A DNA stretch of 64,000 nucleotides, taken from Candidatus Eremiobacterota bacterium (GTDB lineage Bacteria > Vulcanimicrobiota > CADAWZ01 > Ess09-12). Both the position numbers and the translations under genes were made by a program. Every line of letters starts with the position of its first letter. The stretch's first letter is position 1. The stretch is taken from positions 184,942 to 248,941 of the forward strand of contig JAVHLM010000004.1 of the NCBI GenBank assembly GCA_031082125.1, read 5' to 3'. A model generated the notes under the pieces. That model ran no database searches and was not told where the DNA came from. It saw only the letters and a program-made list of their open reading frames with translations. Positions 32,643-41,818 of the stretch are shown one piece after another.

Positions 32643-34664
32643 ATGGAGAAGGATTTCCCGAAAGAAAAGATTTCCCAGAAAAAAAATGGTATAGCTCCCC
32701 AGAAAAACGGGACGGCGCCCATGAAAACATGCTCTGCTCCTGTCAGAAAGACCCTGGGCCCCGTTCATAACCTTGAGGAGCACGTGAATCCCGACTGGTG
32801 GAAACGGATCTTCAACTCCATCTACCTCAAGACCGATGCCGACGTTGTTGATGACAGCAATATCACGCGCTCTGAAGTCGATCTCATCCTGGGCATCCTT
32901 GGCGCAGGCCAGGATTCAAGGATGCTGGACCTCTGCTGCGGGCAGGGCCGCCACACCATTGAGCTCGCAAGTCGCGGCTACAAGAACACCGACGGGCTTG
33001 ACCGGTCCCATTACCTCATTCAGAAGGCAAAAGCCCATTGCAAAAAGGAAAACCTCCCGGTGAGATTCAGGGAGGGCGACGCAAGGAAAATGCCCTATCC
33101 CCACGATACCTTTGAGGTGGTCATGATTCTGGGAAACAGCTACGGGTATTTCGAGACCGTGGAAGATGACATAAGGGTTCTCAAGGAAGTCTTCAAAGTG
33201 CTCAAGCCATGGGGCAAGATCATAATTGACGTCACTGACGGTGAGTACATCAGGAACAATTTTCTGTCCCGGTCATGGGAATGGATAGACAAGCAGCATT
33301 TCGTATGCAGGGAGCGCACCCTGTCCCATGACAGGCAGCGCCTCATCTCCCGCGAAGTGGTCACCCATATAAGCAAAGGCGTCATTGTAGACCAGTTTTA
33401 CGCTGAGAGGCTTTACACAAGGGAGAGCCTGAGCGAGCTCCTGAAAAAGGCGGGCTTTGCCGACGTGACGGTCCATGATACCATCTTGACGGACTCCCAG
33501 AGGAATCAGGATCTTGGCATGATGGAGCGGAGAATCATTGTCACGGCCTTATGCCGCAAGGAGTGGGCTCCTGACAGGAGAAAGGGGGGCACCACCATAA
33601 AGGATGTCGCGGTGCTCCTCGGCGATCCTTCGCGGCCCGATCCACTCAAGCCTCTTGGAATCTTTGACGATGATGATTTCTACACAATCGATCAGCTCAA
33701 GGACGCCCTGAGGCAGCTGAAAGACTACCGCTTCACCTATCTCACCCATCATGAATCGCTTTTCATGGATCTGCTCAAGCTGCGCTCCAAGACGAGCTTT
33801 ATTTTCAACCTCTGCGACGAGGGATTCCTCAATGATCCCACCAAGGAGCTCCATGTGCCGGCCCTCCTGGACATGATCAGAATCCCTTACACCGGTGCAG
33901 GCCCCCAGTGCATCTCCCACTGCTATGACAAGTCCCTCGTGAGAGGAATTGCCAAGGAGATGGGCATACGGGTGCCCGAGGCCTTTTTCATCAAGCCTGA
34001 GGACAGCACCTTTGAGCTTCCCTTTGAATTTCCCGTCATCGTCAAGCCCAATTTCGGCGACGGCAGCTTTGGAATCACGCAGCGGTCAGTGGTGTGCACC
34101 TTTGAGGCACTCCTCAACGCCATCATAGAGATCAGGGAGCGGTTCGGCTACGACAAGCCCATCCTGGTGGAAGAGTTTCTCGTGGGAAAAGACCTCACAT
34201 GCGGGATTATCGGAAACCCTCCCGGAGCCTACACGGTCCTGCCCCTCATAGAGGAAGACTACTCGATGCTCCCTGACGATCTCCCCAAGATATGCGCATA
34301 TGAGGCAAAATGGTCACCGGAATCGCCTTACTGGAACCTCAGGTCCATCCCTGCCGTGCTCCCCGAAGCGACGGAGAAGGCAATCATAGAGTGCTCGCTT
34401 CTGCTTTTCGAGCGTCTAGAATGCCGCGACTATGCCCGCTTTGACTGGAGGCTCGATGGTGAAGGCTCCCATAAGCTTCTGGAAGTAAATCCCAATCCGG
34501 GATGGTGCTGGGATGGGCACCTCGTCAAGATGGGCAAGTTGACGGGCATGTCTTATGCCGAGACGCTGGAGGCTATCCTCCATGCCACGGAGCAGAGGCT
34601 GGGCATCTCGGCCGATGAGAAGCGCGAGGATGCAATAGAGAAAGTCCTCCTCGCCACCTGCTGA
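32643..34664 (+). CDS. Class I methyltransferase fused to a D-Ala-D-Ala ligase-like ATP-grasp domain
   Basis: A 673-aa two-domain protein. After a basic low-complexity N-terminus, a SAM-dependent methyltransferase (about 60-300) shows DLCCGQGRHTIELA (motif I) and VMILGNSYGYF. From about 330 a D-alanine-D-alanine ligase-type ATP-grasp follows, with VIVKPNFGDGSFGI, LVEEFLVGKDLTCGI and the metal site RFDWRL...LEVNPNPGW, all apparently intact. It probably ligates an amino acid or peptide and methylates substrate or product; neither is known. ATG 32643 follows AAAAGGAG. Own promoter and terminator make it a single-gene unit. Confidence 0.85.
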   Translation: MEKDFPKEKISQKKNGIAPQKNGTAPMKTCSAPVRKTLGPVHNLEEHVNPDWWKRIFNSIYLKTDADVVDDSNITRSEVDLILGILGAGQDSRMLDLCCGQGRHTIELASRGYKNTDGLDRSHYLIQKAKAHCKKENLPVRFREGDARKMPYPHDTFEVVMILGNSYGYFETVEDDIRVLKEVFKVLKPWGKIIIDVTDGEYIRNNFLSRSWEWIDKQHFVCRERTLSHDRQRLISREVVTHISKGVIVDQFYAERLYTRESLSELLKKAGFADVTVHDTILTDSQRNQDLGMMERRIIVTALCRKEWAPDRRKGGTTIKDVAVLLGDPSRPDPLKPLGIFDDDDFYTIDQLKDALRQLKDYRFTYLTHHESLFMDLLKLRSKTSFIFNLCDEGFLNDPTKELHVPALLDMIRIPYTGAGPQCISHCYDKSLVRGIAKEMGIRVPEAFFIKPEDSTFELPFEFPVIVKPNFGDGSFGITQRSVVCTFEALLNAIIEIRERFGYDKPILVEEFLVGKDLTCGIIGNPPGAYTVLPLIEEDYSMLPDDLPKICAYEAKWSPESPYWNLRSIPAVLPEATEKAIIECSLLLFERLECRDYARFDWRLDGEGSHKLLEVNPNPGWCWDGHLVKMGKLTGMSYAETLEAILHATEQRLGISADEKREDAIEKVLLATC

Positions 34665-34687
34665 TTTCCTCTTCAACTGGCACCTCT

Positions 34688-34714
34688 AAAACCTGCCTTG
34701 AGCAGGTTTTTTTT
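34688..34714 (+). terminator. Intrinsic terminator after the fusion gene
   Basis: AAAACCTGC (34688-34696), a CTTGA loop, GCAGGTTTT (34702-34710) and a further T-run. It ends the transcript of the methyltransferase-ATP-grasp gene. Confidence 0.88.
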
Positions 34715-34816
34715 CCGCCGAAAACGAAGTCTAGACCATGACCCGGCGCCCTCAGATCCCGGTTTGCCTCAGATAAGCACCAGCGACCGGCAAGTTTACT
34801 CAAGTGGGGGATTGTT

Positions 34817-36976
34817 ATGTGGAACATATTCAAAAAAACCGATGACTCTGACAAGGAAGAGAAACAGTCGATGGAGATCCTCAGATGGTACTATGCCCAC
34901 AAGGCATTGCCTGATGACGTATTTCATGACGGCAGCCTTTATCACGATCCAGGCGGGACCCTGCTTTTCACCGCCGTTGGCGACAAGGAGCTTTTTACCC
35001 TTGCCGCTCAGAATGGAGCCTCCCTCTGGAAGCACAGCGTAAAGAAAGGCCTCCATTATGCACCTTCGGCCTATGCATATGGCAGCAATTTTGTCACGGT
35101 AACCAAACAGGGAAATGTGCAGGCCCTTGACCTTGAGAACCGGAAAGTGGCGTGGGAGAAAAAAGTGGAGACCCAGATCCACAGGGCTCCCCTTGGATGG
35201 GATGACGTCCTGCTGCTGTTCGGGGAGAAAGATTCAAAGACGCAGTCCGCGGGGCACATAACGGCCCTTTCATGCAAGGATGGCGCACTGCTCTGGGAGA
35301 AGCCATTTGGAGTCGCATCCGCGCCGCTCTCCCACCAGGACAGGGTGCTGATAGACTCCCTGGATGGTTTCATCTATTTTCTTGATCTGCACAGCGGTGA
35401 AGCGCTCTGGCGCTATAAGAAGCTTGAGATCACAAGCAGCATAGGGGCATCATTTTCCAATGACGCGGTCTTTGTGATAGAAAATGAGCATGTGTACGCA
35501 CTCCTGCTCAAGGACGGAACCCTTGCCTGGCAGATAAGGATCAACAACGAGGTCTGCCGGGGGCTGGCCTATAACGACCATGCCATATTCTTCCTGGCCC
35601 GCGACGGATTCGTGTACTCCCTGAACATCGAGCGGGGAAGCCTTATATGGAAATACCAGATTACTGCCGTGAATCCCCTCAATCCCAGGGAGTATCGTCT
35701 GAATCCCCTTCTGGCCGACGACACGCTCTTCATATTCAGAAGCGATTCACTTTACGGGCTCGGTGCGGGGAATGGAAGGCTCAAGTGCAACAAGGCCCTC
35801 AATAATGAAAAGGTTATCACCATCCCGCACCCTGTAGTGCTCCCGGGATATGTGATTTTCTGTGACGGCCGCAGGAACCTCTTCCTTTTCGACGAGCAGA
35901 AGATGAAAGTGCTCTGGCAGACTGAGCTGGATAAGAAGAATATTGTCATTGTCACCATGCAGTCCTATGAGAAAAACCTCTATATTCTCTCAGCGGAGGG
36001 CGCCGTATTCTGCTTGAATATGGAAAGGATATTCGCTTCTCTGGGCACAGAATTTCCCACTGCCCACCATGCGGAAAAATCCAGGACCCTCCCGGGCCTG
36101 TTGAAGGCCGTCCATGCCGAGCCCTCTCAAAAGCCGGCACACGCCATGACTCCTCTCCAGAAATATCATGACAAGCACCCTGAAGATCATCAACAGCCCG
36201 GGCCTGCCGGTCCCGGGCCTGACGAGCCGCAGGGCAAGGTCCAGGAGCCTGCCGCAGCTCCCGACCTGCCGGTGGTGAGCACGCCTCCCCTGGAAGCAAG
36301 ACCTGACGGCGAGATGATCCTCCCGGCAGCAGAATCATCAGACGGTATTGACGTTGACAGCATTCTCTATGAAGTGGAAGGGGATATCGCAAGGCAGCTT
36401 GAAGAAATCAGTGAGTCTCCGGTATTACAGGAGCCGGTTCCCTTCCTGGAAGAGGCTGAGGCCCATAAAAGTGACGAAGGAGAACCCTCCCCGGCGGAGG
36501 AGCAGAAAAAGGAACCGGCAGGCGCCCCCTCGGCGGAGGAGCCGGAGGAGCAGAAAAAGGAACCGGCAGGCGCCCCCTCGGCGGAGGAACCGGTGAAGGC
36601 TGCTGAGAAGGGAGAGCCAGCGGCTTCCGACAGCGAGACTTTAAAATCCCTCAAGGTGTTCATGGCAGGGAAATTCGATATTCTCATCGGGCGTATTGAC
36701 AAGCTTGCCCGCATGGTTGAAAAAGGCCAGCCCCACGATGAAGAGGGCAGTTCCGCAGAAAAGGAGGCCGAGCTCCAGAAGGATAGAGAGAAGATAGATC
36801 TTATAGTGTCCCATGTCTCGCATATCTTCAAATACCTGCAGTATCTCAAGCAGGAAGTGGATGCCATGAAGGCATTCCTGGCGGGAACTTCAGAGAGGAT
36901 TGATGCTGCCGACGGAATCAATGAAGAGCATTTTGAGCTCCCTCCCGACAGCGGGGATATAATGAAGGACTCCTGA
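34817..36976 (+). CDS. Cytosolic PQQ-like beta-propeller protein with disordered acidic region
   Basis: A 719-aa protein without signal peptide. Residues about 45-395 are PQQ-type propeller blades (GASLWKHSV, GALLWEKPF, GTLAWQIRI, GSLIWKYQI). Residues 400-600 are Pro/Glu-rich and disordered, including two 16-residue repeats. The C-terminus (about 605-690) is helical and may form a coiled coil (LIGRIDKLARMVEKG). Propellers of this type are usually exported (BamB-like); a soluble form here is notable. Start ATG follows GTGGGGG. Its TGA overlaps the ATG of the next gene. Confidence 0.8.
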   Translation: MWNIFKKTDDSDKEEKQSMEILRWYYAHKALPDDVFHDGSLYHDPGGTLLFTAVGDKELFTLAAQNGASLWKHSVKKGLHYAPSAYAYGSNFVTVTKQGNVQALDLENRKVAWEKKVETQIHRAPLGWDDVLLLFGEKDSKTQSAGHITALSCKDGALLWEKPFGVASAPLSHQDRVLIDSLDGFIYFLDLHSGEALWRYKKLEITSSIGASFSNDAVFVIENEHVYALLLKDGTLAWQIRINNEVCRGLAYNDHAIFFLARDGFVYSLNIERGSLIWKYQITAVNPLNPREYRLNPLLADDTLFIFRSDSLYGLGAGNGRLKCNKALNNEKVITIPHPVVLPGYVIFCDGRRNLFLFDEQKMKVLWQTELDKKNIVIVTMQSYEKNLYILSAEGAVFCLNMERIFASLGTEFPTAHHAEKSRTLPGLLKAVHAEPSQKPAHAMTPLQKYHDKHPEDHQQPGPAGPGPDEPQGKVQEPAAAPDLPVVSTPPLEARPDGEMILPAAESSDGIDVDSILYEVEGDIARQLEEISESPVLQEPVPFLEEAEAHKSDEGEPSPAEEQKKEPAGAPSAEEPEEQKKEPAGAPSAEEPVKAAEKGEPAASDSETLKSLKVFMAGKFDILIGRIDKLARMVEKGQPHDEEGSSAEKEAELQKDREKIDLIVSHVSHIFKYLQYLKQEVDAMKAFLAGTSERIDAADGINEEHFELPPDSGDIMKDS
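36496..36591 (+). repeat. 48-bp tandem duplication in the propeller gene
   Basis: Two nearly identical 48-bp copies (36496-36543 and 36544-36591), each coding EEQKKEPAGAPSAEEP. In frame, within the disordered region, likely recent. Confidence 0.85.
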
Positions 36977-37452
36977 TGGAACCGCAGGGACAGGATGCCG
37001 GTTACTACGCCAGGGAGGGATATTCCCTCCTGCGGGAGCAGCGCGTTGACGAGGCCAGGGAATTGCTTGAAAAAGCCCTCTCTCTCGATGACACCCACCG
37101 CGGGGCTCTCAACAGCCTTGGGTTCATATACTATTTCGCGGGAGAGTTTGAAAAAGGCGTGGCGCTCTGCCAGAAGACCGTCGGTCTTTACCCCGGCGAT
37201 GCTTATGCGCATAAGGGCCTTGGGCTCCACCTCGCAAAAACCGGCAGGGTCGCCGAGGGCGTGGAAGCCCTGAAAAAAGCGCTCATTCTGGACCCCGGTT
37301 TTACTGACGCATACCACGACCTCGCCGTGGTGTATCATGAGCAGGGCGACTTCCAGTCTGCACGCCTCACCCTGGAAGAGGGACTGAAAAAGGCAGGCAC
37401 CCCCCGGCAGCAGAAGCAGTTCAGAAGATTCCTGGAAAAACTGGGGCAGTAA
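36976..37452 (+). CDS. Small TPR-repeat protein coupled to the propeller gene
   Basis: The 158-aa protein consists of about four tetratricopeptide repeats (AREGYSLLREQRVDEARELLEKAL, ALNSLGFIYYFAGEFEKGVALC, and so on) and no signal peptide. It starts in a TGATG overlap with the propeller gene, so both are made together; a physical partnership between the TPR protein and the propeller protein is a reasonable inference. Confidence 0.82.
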   Translation: MEPQGQDAGYYAREGYSLLREQRVDEARELLEKALSLDDTHRGALNSLGFIYYFAGEFEKGVALCQKTVGLYPGDAYAHKGLGLHLAKTGRVAEGVEALKKALILDPGFTDAYHDLAVVYHEQGDFQSARLTLEEGLKKAGTPRQQKQFRRFLEKLGQ

Positions 37453-37605
37453 TTTTATTTGGAGGAATTTATCATTATATGACGAATAGGTGATTTTGGC
37501 CATCTGGGGGATATACCTGGAGCCATTACCAGGGGTCATCCCAAGTGGAAAGCGCCGACAATGCATCACCCGATGGTGCACAATTTATTAAGAAAGGATG
37601 ATAAT

Positions 37606-37779
37606 ATGGCAGCCATAGTTGACAAAGGAAAATGCACCGCATGCGGAGCTTGCGGGGAAGTGTGCCCTGTTGAGGCGATCAAGATCAATGACGTGGCCGT
37701 AATCAACGAGGAAGAGTGCCTTGAGTGCGGTGCATGCGTGAGCGAATGCCCGAGTGAGGCCATAAGTCTTCCTGAATAG
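37606..37779 (+). CDS. 2[4Fe-4S] ferredoxin
   Basis: A 57-aa electron carrier with two cluster motifs, CTACGACGEVCP and CLECGACVSECP (each CxxCxxCxxxCP). This matches clostridial-type ferredoxins. ATG 37606 follows AAGGATG; a longer frame from 37561 lacks a ribosome site and adds nothing conserved. Its redox partner is not apparent in the neighbourhood. The terminator at 37828-37875 closes it as a monocistronic unit. Confidence 0.93.
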   Translation: MAAIVDKGKCTACGACGEVCPVEAIKINDVAVINEEECLECGACVSECPSEAISLPE

Positions 37780-37827
37780 AACCGTCAGGATGGTATTTTT
37801 GCATACTTTTGACTGATGATTTCTTTA

Positions 37828-37875
37828 AAGAACCTCTCTTGACTGCCACACAGCGCTGAGAGGTTCTTGGTTTTT
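37828..37875 (+). terminator. Strong intrinsic terminator after ferredoxin
   Basis: AAGAACCTCTC (37828-37838) pairs perfectly with GAGAGGTTCTT (37858-37868), followed by GGTTTTT. The stem covers a possible upstream start of the next gene (37867), supporting the later GTG start at 37933. Confidence 0.85.
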
Positions 37876-37932
37876 ATGGCACTCTCATGGCTCAGGTGCC
37901 CTGTTATGCTACCCTGCGGTCCTGGAGGAATT

Positions 37933-40023
37933 GTGGGAAAAATAGACTGCCCAAGCTGCAAAAAGCAGGTTGACGAGGATATGCTCTTCTGTCCTTATTG
38001 CTTCAGCGAGTTTGACAAGGCACAGGGAGATGATGACGGGGACGGCACTGAGGGGGAGGAGGAAGAAGAGCCCTCCGCTGAGCCTGAAAGGCCGGCAAGA
38101 GCAGAGAAACCCGATTTCCTCGGGGAGGGCGATGAGGGGCTCCTCATAGATAACAGGTACAGCATCATAGAGCCTTATCATTTCACCTGCTCCAGGGCGA
38201 TCTACAAAGTTGAGGATCTCTCCGACGCAGGCACTTTTTACTCCCTCAGGGAGTTCCTCATCCAGGGCGAGGACCTGCTTCAGAAGGAAGATATCGTCGA
38301 AAGGTTTGAAGAGGCCGCCGAGCGCTACGTGAATCTCTCCCATCCTTCGATTATCAAGATATTTGACTATTTCAACGAGGAGAACTATCTCTACCTTGTC
38401 TATGAATTCATGGAGGGAAAGAACTTCACCCAGTTTCTCCCGGAATTTCACACACGGGTGGGTCATGCCATCCCTGAAGGCCTCCTTATCTCCTGGGGGC
38501 TCATTCTGAGCGAGATGCTCGAATATCTTCATGGCCTTTCCCCCCGGCCCGTTTACGTCGTTGACATGCCGCCTTCATCTCTCGTCATCGATGAGGAGGC
38601 TTCCCATATTTACTACATCAATATAGGAATCCCGCACATTCTGAGCGCCGTGGGAATGAGCGAAGGCGATGAGTACGTGGAAAAGCTCGAGATCAAGGAG
38701 GAATTCAACTCCGCTTCAAGGGACATATGGTGCCTGGGGGCATTTCTCTATTTTCTCATCTCCAGCGTTGATCTGCAGAAGTACCGGAGCATCGAGCCTG
38801 AGAAGATTGAGAGCCTGCGGCCCGACCTGTCAAAGAGCTTCGTGGAGATACTTTACAGGATGCTGGGAACACCCGGAAGAAAGCTGTCCCATTACGAGAG
38901 CGTAAAAACGTTAAAGCACGAGCTGCTGGAGAAATGCAGGCCCCGGAACCTGAAAACCTATGACTTCTATTATACCTACCGGGGGATCGATCTCTCCGAC
39001 GTGCAGTGGGACAACTTCCTGGGAAACACGGGCAGGACCTCGAGCGTGGGCGCAGGGCCGCGGATCCCCATGAAACGCGCATGGAGCTGCGGTACGAGAA
39101 ATGCAACGATTGCCCACCTTGCACCCTGCGGTGACAAGCTCCTCGTGAGCTTCAACGACGGCCATTTCTTCCTTTTTGACATGGAGAGAGGCTCGGCGGA
39201 ATGGAGCTATTCACTCAAGGAATCCATCAACGCCCCGGTGGTCCATGACAGGGTGATCTATGTGAGCTCGCCCTCTACGCCTCATCTTGTGGCAATCAAG
39301 GCGGGGAAATCGTCAGTGTTCTGGGAGGCAGCCATCGAGGGCATGGTCATGTGCTCACCGTGTGCCAAGGAGGATATTCTCTATCAGGTGACTTACGACG
39401 GAACCATCGTTGCCATCGAGCTTTCCGAGGGAGAGATATTCTGGAGGGAGCCCCTGGAGGTTCGGACCATCTCGGCCCCCGCCCTCTACGACGAAGTGCT
39501 CTACCTCACAGCCCTCAACGGGATTGTATACGCGGTGAACCTCGAAGACAGGGACTTTCTATGGCAGTTCAACACCGAGGGAAGCATCTCCACGCCCGGC
39601 GCGGTCCTCCCTGAATTGGTCATCGCAGGCAACCACGAGGGTTTTCTCTTCTGCATCGAGCGCCAGAATGGTGACCTGAGGTGGGAATATGACCTGAAGG
39701 GCTCCATCACCCATCCGATAAGAGCCGTGGAAGACATGGTGATCTGCATCACCCAGAAAGGGATCATGCACCATGTGAATGCCGAGAGCGGCGAGATTCT
39801 CTGGAAAGTGAACCTGGGCAGCGTCTTTGAGTATCATTACGCGGTGACCCACAATAAAATCTATGTGCTTATGCCTGAGCAGAGGCTCTATTGCTTTGAT
39901 TCATTCACCGGCAAGCTTCTGGACAAGGTCGTCCTGGACGAGAAGGTCATCTCGGTGCCGCTCATTGTGAACGGAGCCCTTTTCCTTGTCACGCAGTCAG
40001 GGACAGTGCTCTGCTATCGTTAG
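37933..40023 (+). CDS. Zinc ribbon - pseudokinase - PQQ-like beta-propeller protein (paralogue B)
   Basis: A 696-aa soluble protein. GTG 37933 is the start because TGGAGGAATT precedes it and the 5' extension would begin inside a terminator. Cys6-x2-Cys9-x10-Cys20-x2-Cys23 is the zinc ribbon; an acidic linker, a kinase-like fold (about 75-345) and propeller blades (about 385-696; GEIFWREPL, GEILWKVNL) follow. The catalytic HRD region reads VYVVDMPPSSLVI and DFG is replaced by NIGIP, so it is a pseudokinase. It matches 22939-25026 in order, spacing and length. Confidence 0.83.
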   Translation: MGKIDCPSCKKQVDEDMLFCPYCFSEFDKAQGDDDGDGTEGEEEEEPSAEPERPARAEKPDFLGEGDEGLLIDNRYSIIEPYHFTCSRAIYKVEDLSDAGTFYSLREFLIQGEDLLQKEDIVERFEEAAERYVNLSHPSIIKIFDYFNEENYLYLVYEFMEGKNFTQFLPEFHTRVGHAIPEGLLISWGLILSEMLEYLHGLSPRPVYVVDMPPSSLVIDEEASHIYYINIGIPHILSAVGMSEGDEYVEKLEIKEEFNSASRDIWCLGAFLYFLISSVDLQKYRSIEPEKIESLRPDLSKSFVEILYRMLGTPGRKLSHYESVKTLKHELLEKCRPRNLKTYDFYYTYRGIDLSDVQWDNFLGNTGRTSSVGAGPRIPMKRAWSCGTRNATIAHLAPCGDKLLVSFNDGHFFLFDMERGSAEWSYSLKESINAPVVHDRVIYVSSPSTPHLVAIKAGKSSVFWEAAIEGMVMCSPCAKEDILYQVTYDGTIVAIELSEGEIFWREPLEVRTISAPALYDEVLYLTALNGIVYAVNLEDRDFLWQFNTEGSISTPGAVLPELVIAGNHEGFLFCIERQNGDLRWEYDLKGSITHPIRAVEDMVICITQKGIMHHVNAESGEILWKVNLGSVFEYHYAVTHNKIYVLMPEQRLYCFDSFTGKLLDKVVLDEKVISVPLIVNGALFLVTQSGTVLCYR

Positions 40024-40065
40024 GGGCATCCCGGGCCTCCACGACCTGCCAGGAAGTTTAAGAAA

Positions 40066-40091
40066 AAAAAGCCCTCAGGAGAGGGCTTTTT
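40066..40091. terminator. Bidirectional intrinsic terminator
   Basis: AAAAAGCCCTC (40066-40076), loop AGGA, GAGGGCTTTTT (40081-40091). Serves the pseudokinase gene on the plus strand and the metalloprotein gene on the minus strand. Confidence 0.92.
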
Positions 40092-40105
40092 ATCGGGCCA
40101 GTGCT

Positions 40106-41818
40106 TTACGAGACTACAGGGATTCTCATGATCTTCTTCTTCCCGTCGGGCGTGCTGGTGGCAAGGCCCTGGTAGATCTCCGTGTCGGTCTTGAAGATGC
40201 TGTCAGACTTGCTCTGCTCGGTAACGAGATCCTTCTTGATACAATTGAGAACTCCGTTTCTCACATCCTGTTTCTTCTCTTCGTCTATGGAGTCAAAGGT
40301 GGCGTCCACAAGATTTCCCGATTTATCGAAGGCAATGGTGAGGCCGCCGTTGACGTCCACAACGTAGCCCTCGTACTTGCCGAACTCCTTCCCCGAGAGA
40401 GGCATCTCCTCAGTGAACTGAAGGCTCACCGTGGTGTCCCCGTTTTTGCCCCTGGCGATTTCCGTGAGCTTCAGCGTGAGGCCGTCAGGAACGCCCAGGC
40501 TTCCCCCATGGGCTTCCAGGAATTTCTGCACGTCCTGCGCTGTTGAGGGGCTCTTCTTGAGGCGCACCGAGGGAAGGGCCTCCATATGGGCATCCAGCTT
40601 GCTTATGTCACTCTCGGTGATGATCTTGCGGTCCAGGAAAGCCTTCCTGATCTCCTGCTCATTGCTCCCGCCGTTCTTGAGCCTGTCGGCCTTTATCATG
40701 CCGAGGGCCACGTCCTTATACTTGCACTTGGTCTGCGGCGCAAGGTCTATTGCCTTGTAGAAGAGATCCCCGAAGGTGTCGCGGGCTTTCACCACGGCTT
40801 CGGTCTGGTCCTTGGAGCCAGGGAGGTTCTTCTGGTAAAGACCGTCTATCAGGTCGTAGCAGGCTCCCGAGAGAACCCTTGAGAAGCTGTGGGACTCTCC
40901 CGAGAGCTGATCGGGATCATGGGTATCAGGGAGTGAATCGGGATCAGCATAAGTAAATTTGTTGAGCATTGAGCGCAGATAGAGCTGGTTGTCATTTTCA
41001 GGCTTCTGGTCTTCAAGGTGGATGGCTTTGCCGAACTCCTCGCCAAGCCTTGAGACAAGGCTCTCGTTCCTGAAGTTTCCGCCGTTCTGCTCGAGGAGGA
41101 GCTTTATATTCCCCTCGTCATGGAGGGCATAATTCATCGCGGCGATATCCGAGTAAGCCTCATGGGTGCCCATTGTCTCGGAGTCCCAGCCGAGGTACTG
41201 GGGTCTTATGCCGTCAAGGGCGCCATGGCCCACTATCTCGTGGATGACAATGTCGGGATCCTCGGAGGTCTGCACCACCTTATCAAGGGGAGGGGATTTG
41301 AAGAAGAAGAAATTTGCCGAGCGGTCCTGCCTTGAATAATAAGCGTTCTTTCCCTCCTGCTTGTGGGGGAGGATTGAGAGCTTGGAGCTGAAAGCCCAGT
41401 TTATCGATGAGCCCCTGAACTTTTCCGCCATTTCCATACCCCGTGCCGCCGTGGCAAAGGCATTCACCTGGTCAAACTGCGGCGTGCCCACCTCGTAAAG
41501 GTAATTGCCCTCGAGGTCGGGAATGGCCTTGGGATTGCTCTTGTCTACCATCTGCATGCGGTTGTTGGAGACCGTGGAGCCTATCTGATCCTGAGGGAAG
41601 TCCACGGTTTTTGCCGTCGTGACCGCGGGGCTCTGGGGAAGGATGTTTACCTTTATCTTCCTGGGTGGCTCCTGCGTGGCGTCAGGCCGGGAAATGCTCA
41701 CCGAGTCATCCCTGGAGCCTTCAGAAGGGCCCTCTTTTTCGTGGCTTTCAGGCTTCATCGAGAGGTCGCCTTGTTTTTGGACAGCATTGAATTGAAGCGG
41801 TCTTATCGTATTATCCAT
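40106..41818 (-). CDS. Metalloprotease-like protein with HExxxH motif
   Basis: A 570-aa protein with no signal peptide; residues 1-100 are disordered. HEIVGHGALDG (His193, Glu194, His198) and, about 25 residues later, THEAYSDIAAM resemble the zinc helix and glutamate helix of M4/M36-type peptidases, where HExxH is normal. Here one extra residue gives HExxxH, so metal geometry may differ. The C-terminal 200 residues (VSLQFTEEMPLSGKEFGKYEGYVVDV) match no domain I know. Upstream it shares a regulatory word with the gene at 31547. Confidence 0.72.
   Translation of the reverse strand: MDNTIRPLQFNAVQKQGDLSMKPESHEKEGPSEGSRDDSVSISRPDATQEPPRKIKVNILPQSPAVTTAKTVDFPQDQIGSTVSNNRMQMVDKSNPKAIPDLEGNYLYEVGTPQFDQVNAFATAARGMEMAEKFRGSSINWAFSSKLSILPHKQEGKNAYYSRQDRSANFFFFKSPPLDKVVQTSEDPDIVIHEIVGHGALDGIRPQYLGWDSETMGTHEAYSDIAAMNYALHDEGNIKLLLEQNGGNFRNESLVSRLGEEFGKAIHLEDQKPENDNQLYLRSMLNKFTYADPDSLPDTHDPDQLSGESHSFSRVLSGACYDLIDGLYQKNLPGSKDQTEAVVKARDTFGDLFYKAIDLAPQTKCKYKDVALGMIKADRLKNGGSNEQEIRKAFLDRKIITESDISKLDAHMEALPSVRLKKSPSTAQDVQKFLEAHGGSLGVPDGLTLKLTEIARGKNGDTTVSLQFTEEMPLSGKEFGKYEGYVVDVNGGLTIAFDKSGNLVDATFDSIDEEKKQDVRNGVLNCIKKDLVTEQSKSDSIFKTDTEIYQGLATSTPDGKKKIMRIPVVS

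Noticed and set aside
36367..37581. 404-codon minus-strand frame over the propeller and TPR genes
   Set aside because: It crosses two coupled plus-strand genes with known repeat domains; Ser-rich shadow composition.
37867..37932. Longer 5' extension of the second pseudokinase gene
   Set aside because: It begins inside the terminator stem of the ferredoxin gene, and a strong ribosome site precedes the GTG at 37933.
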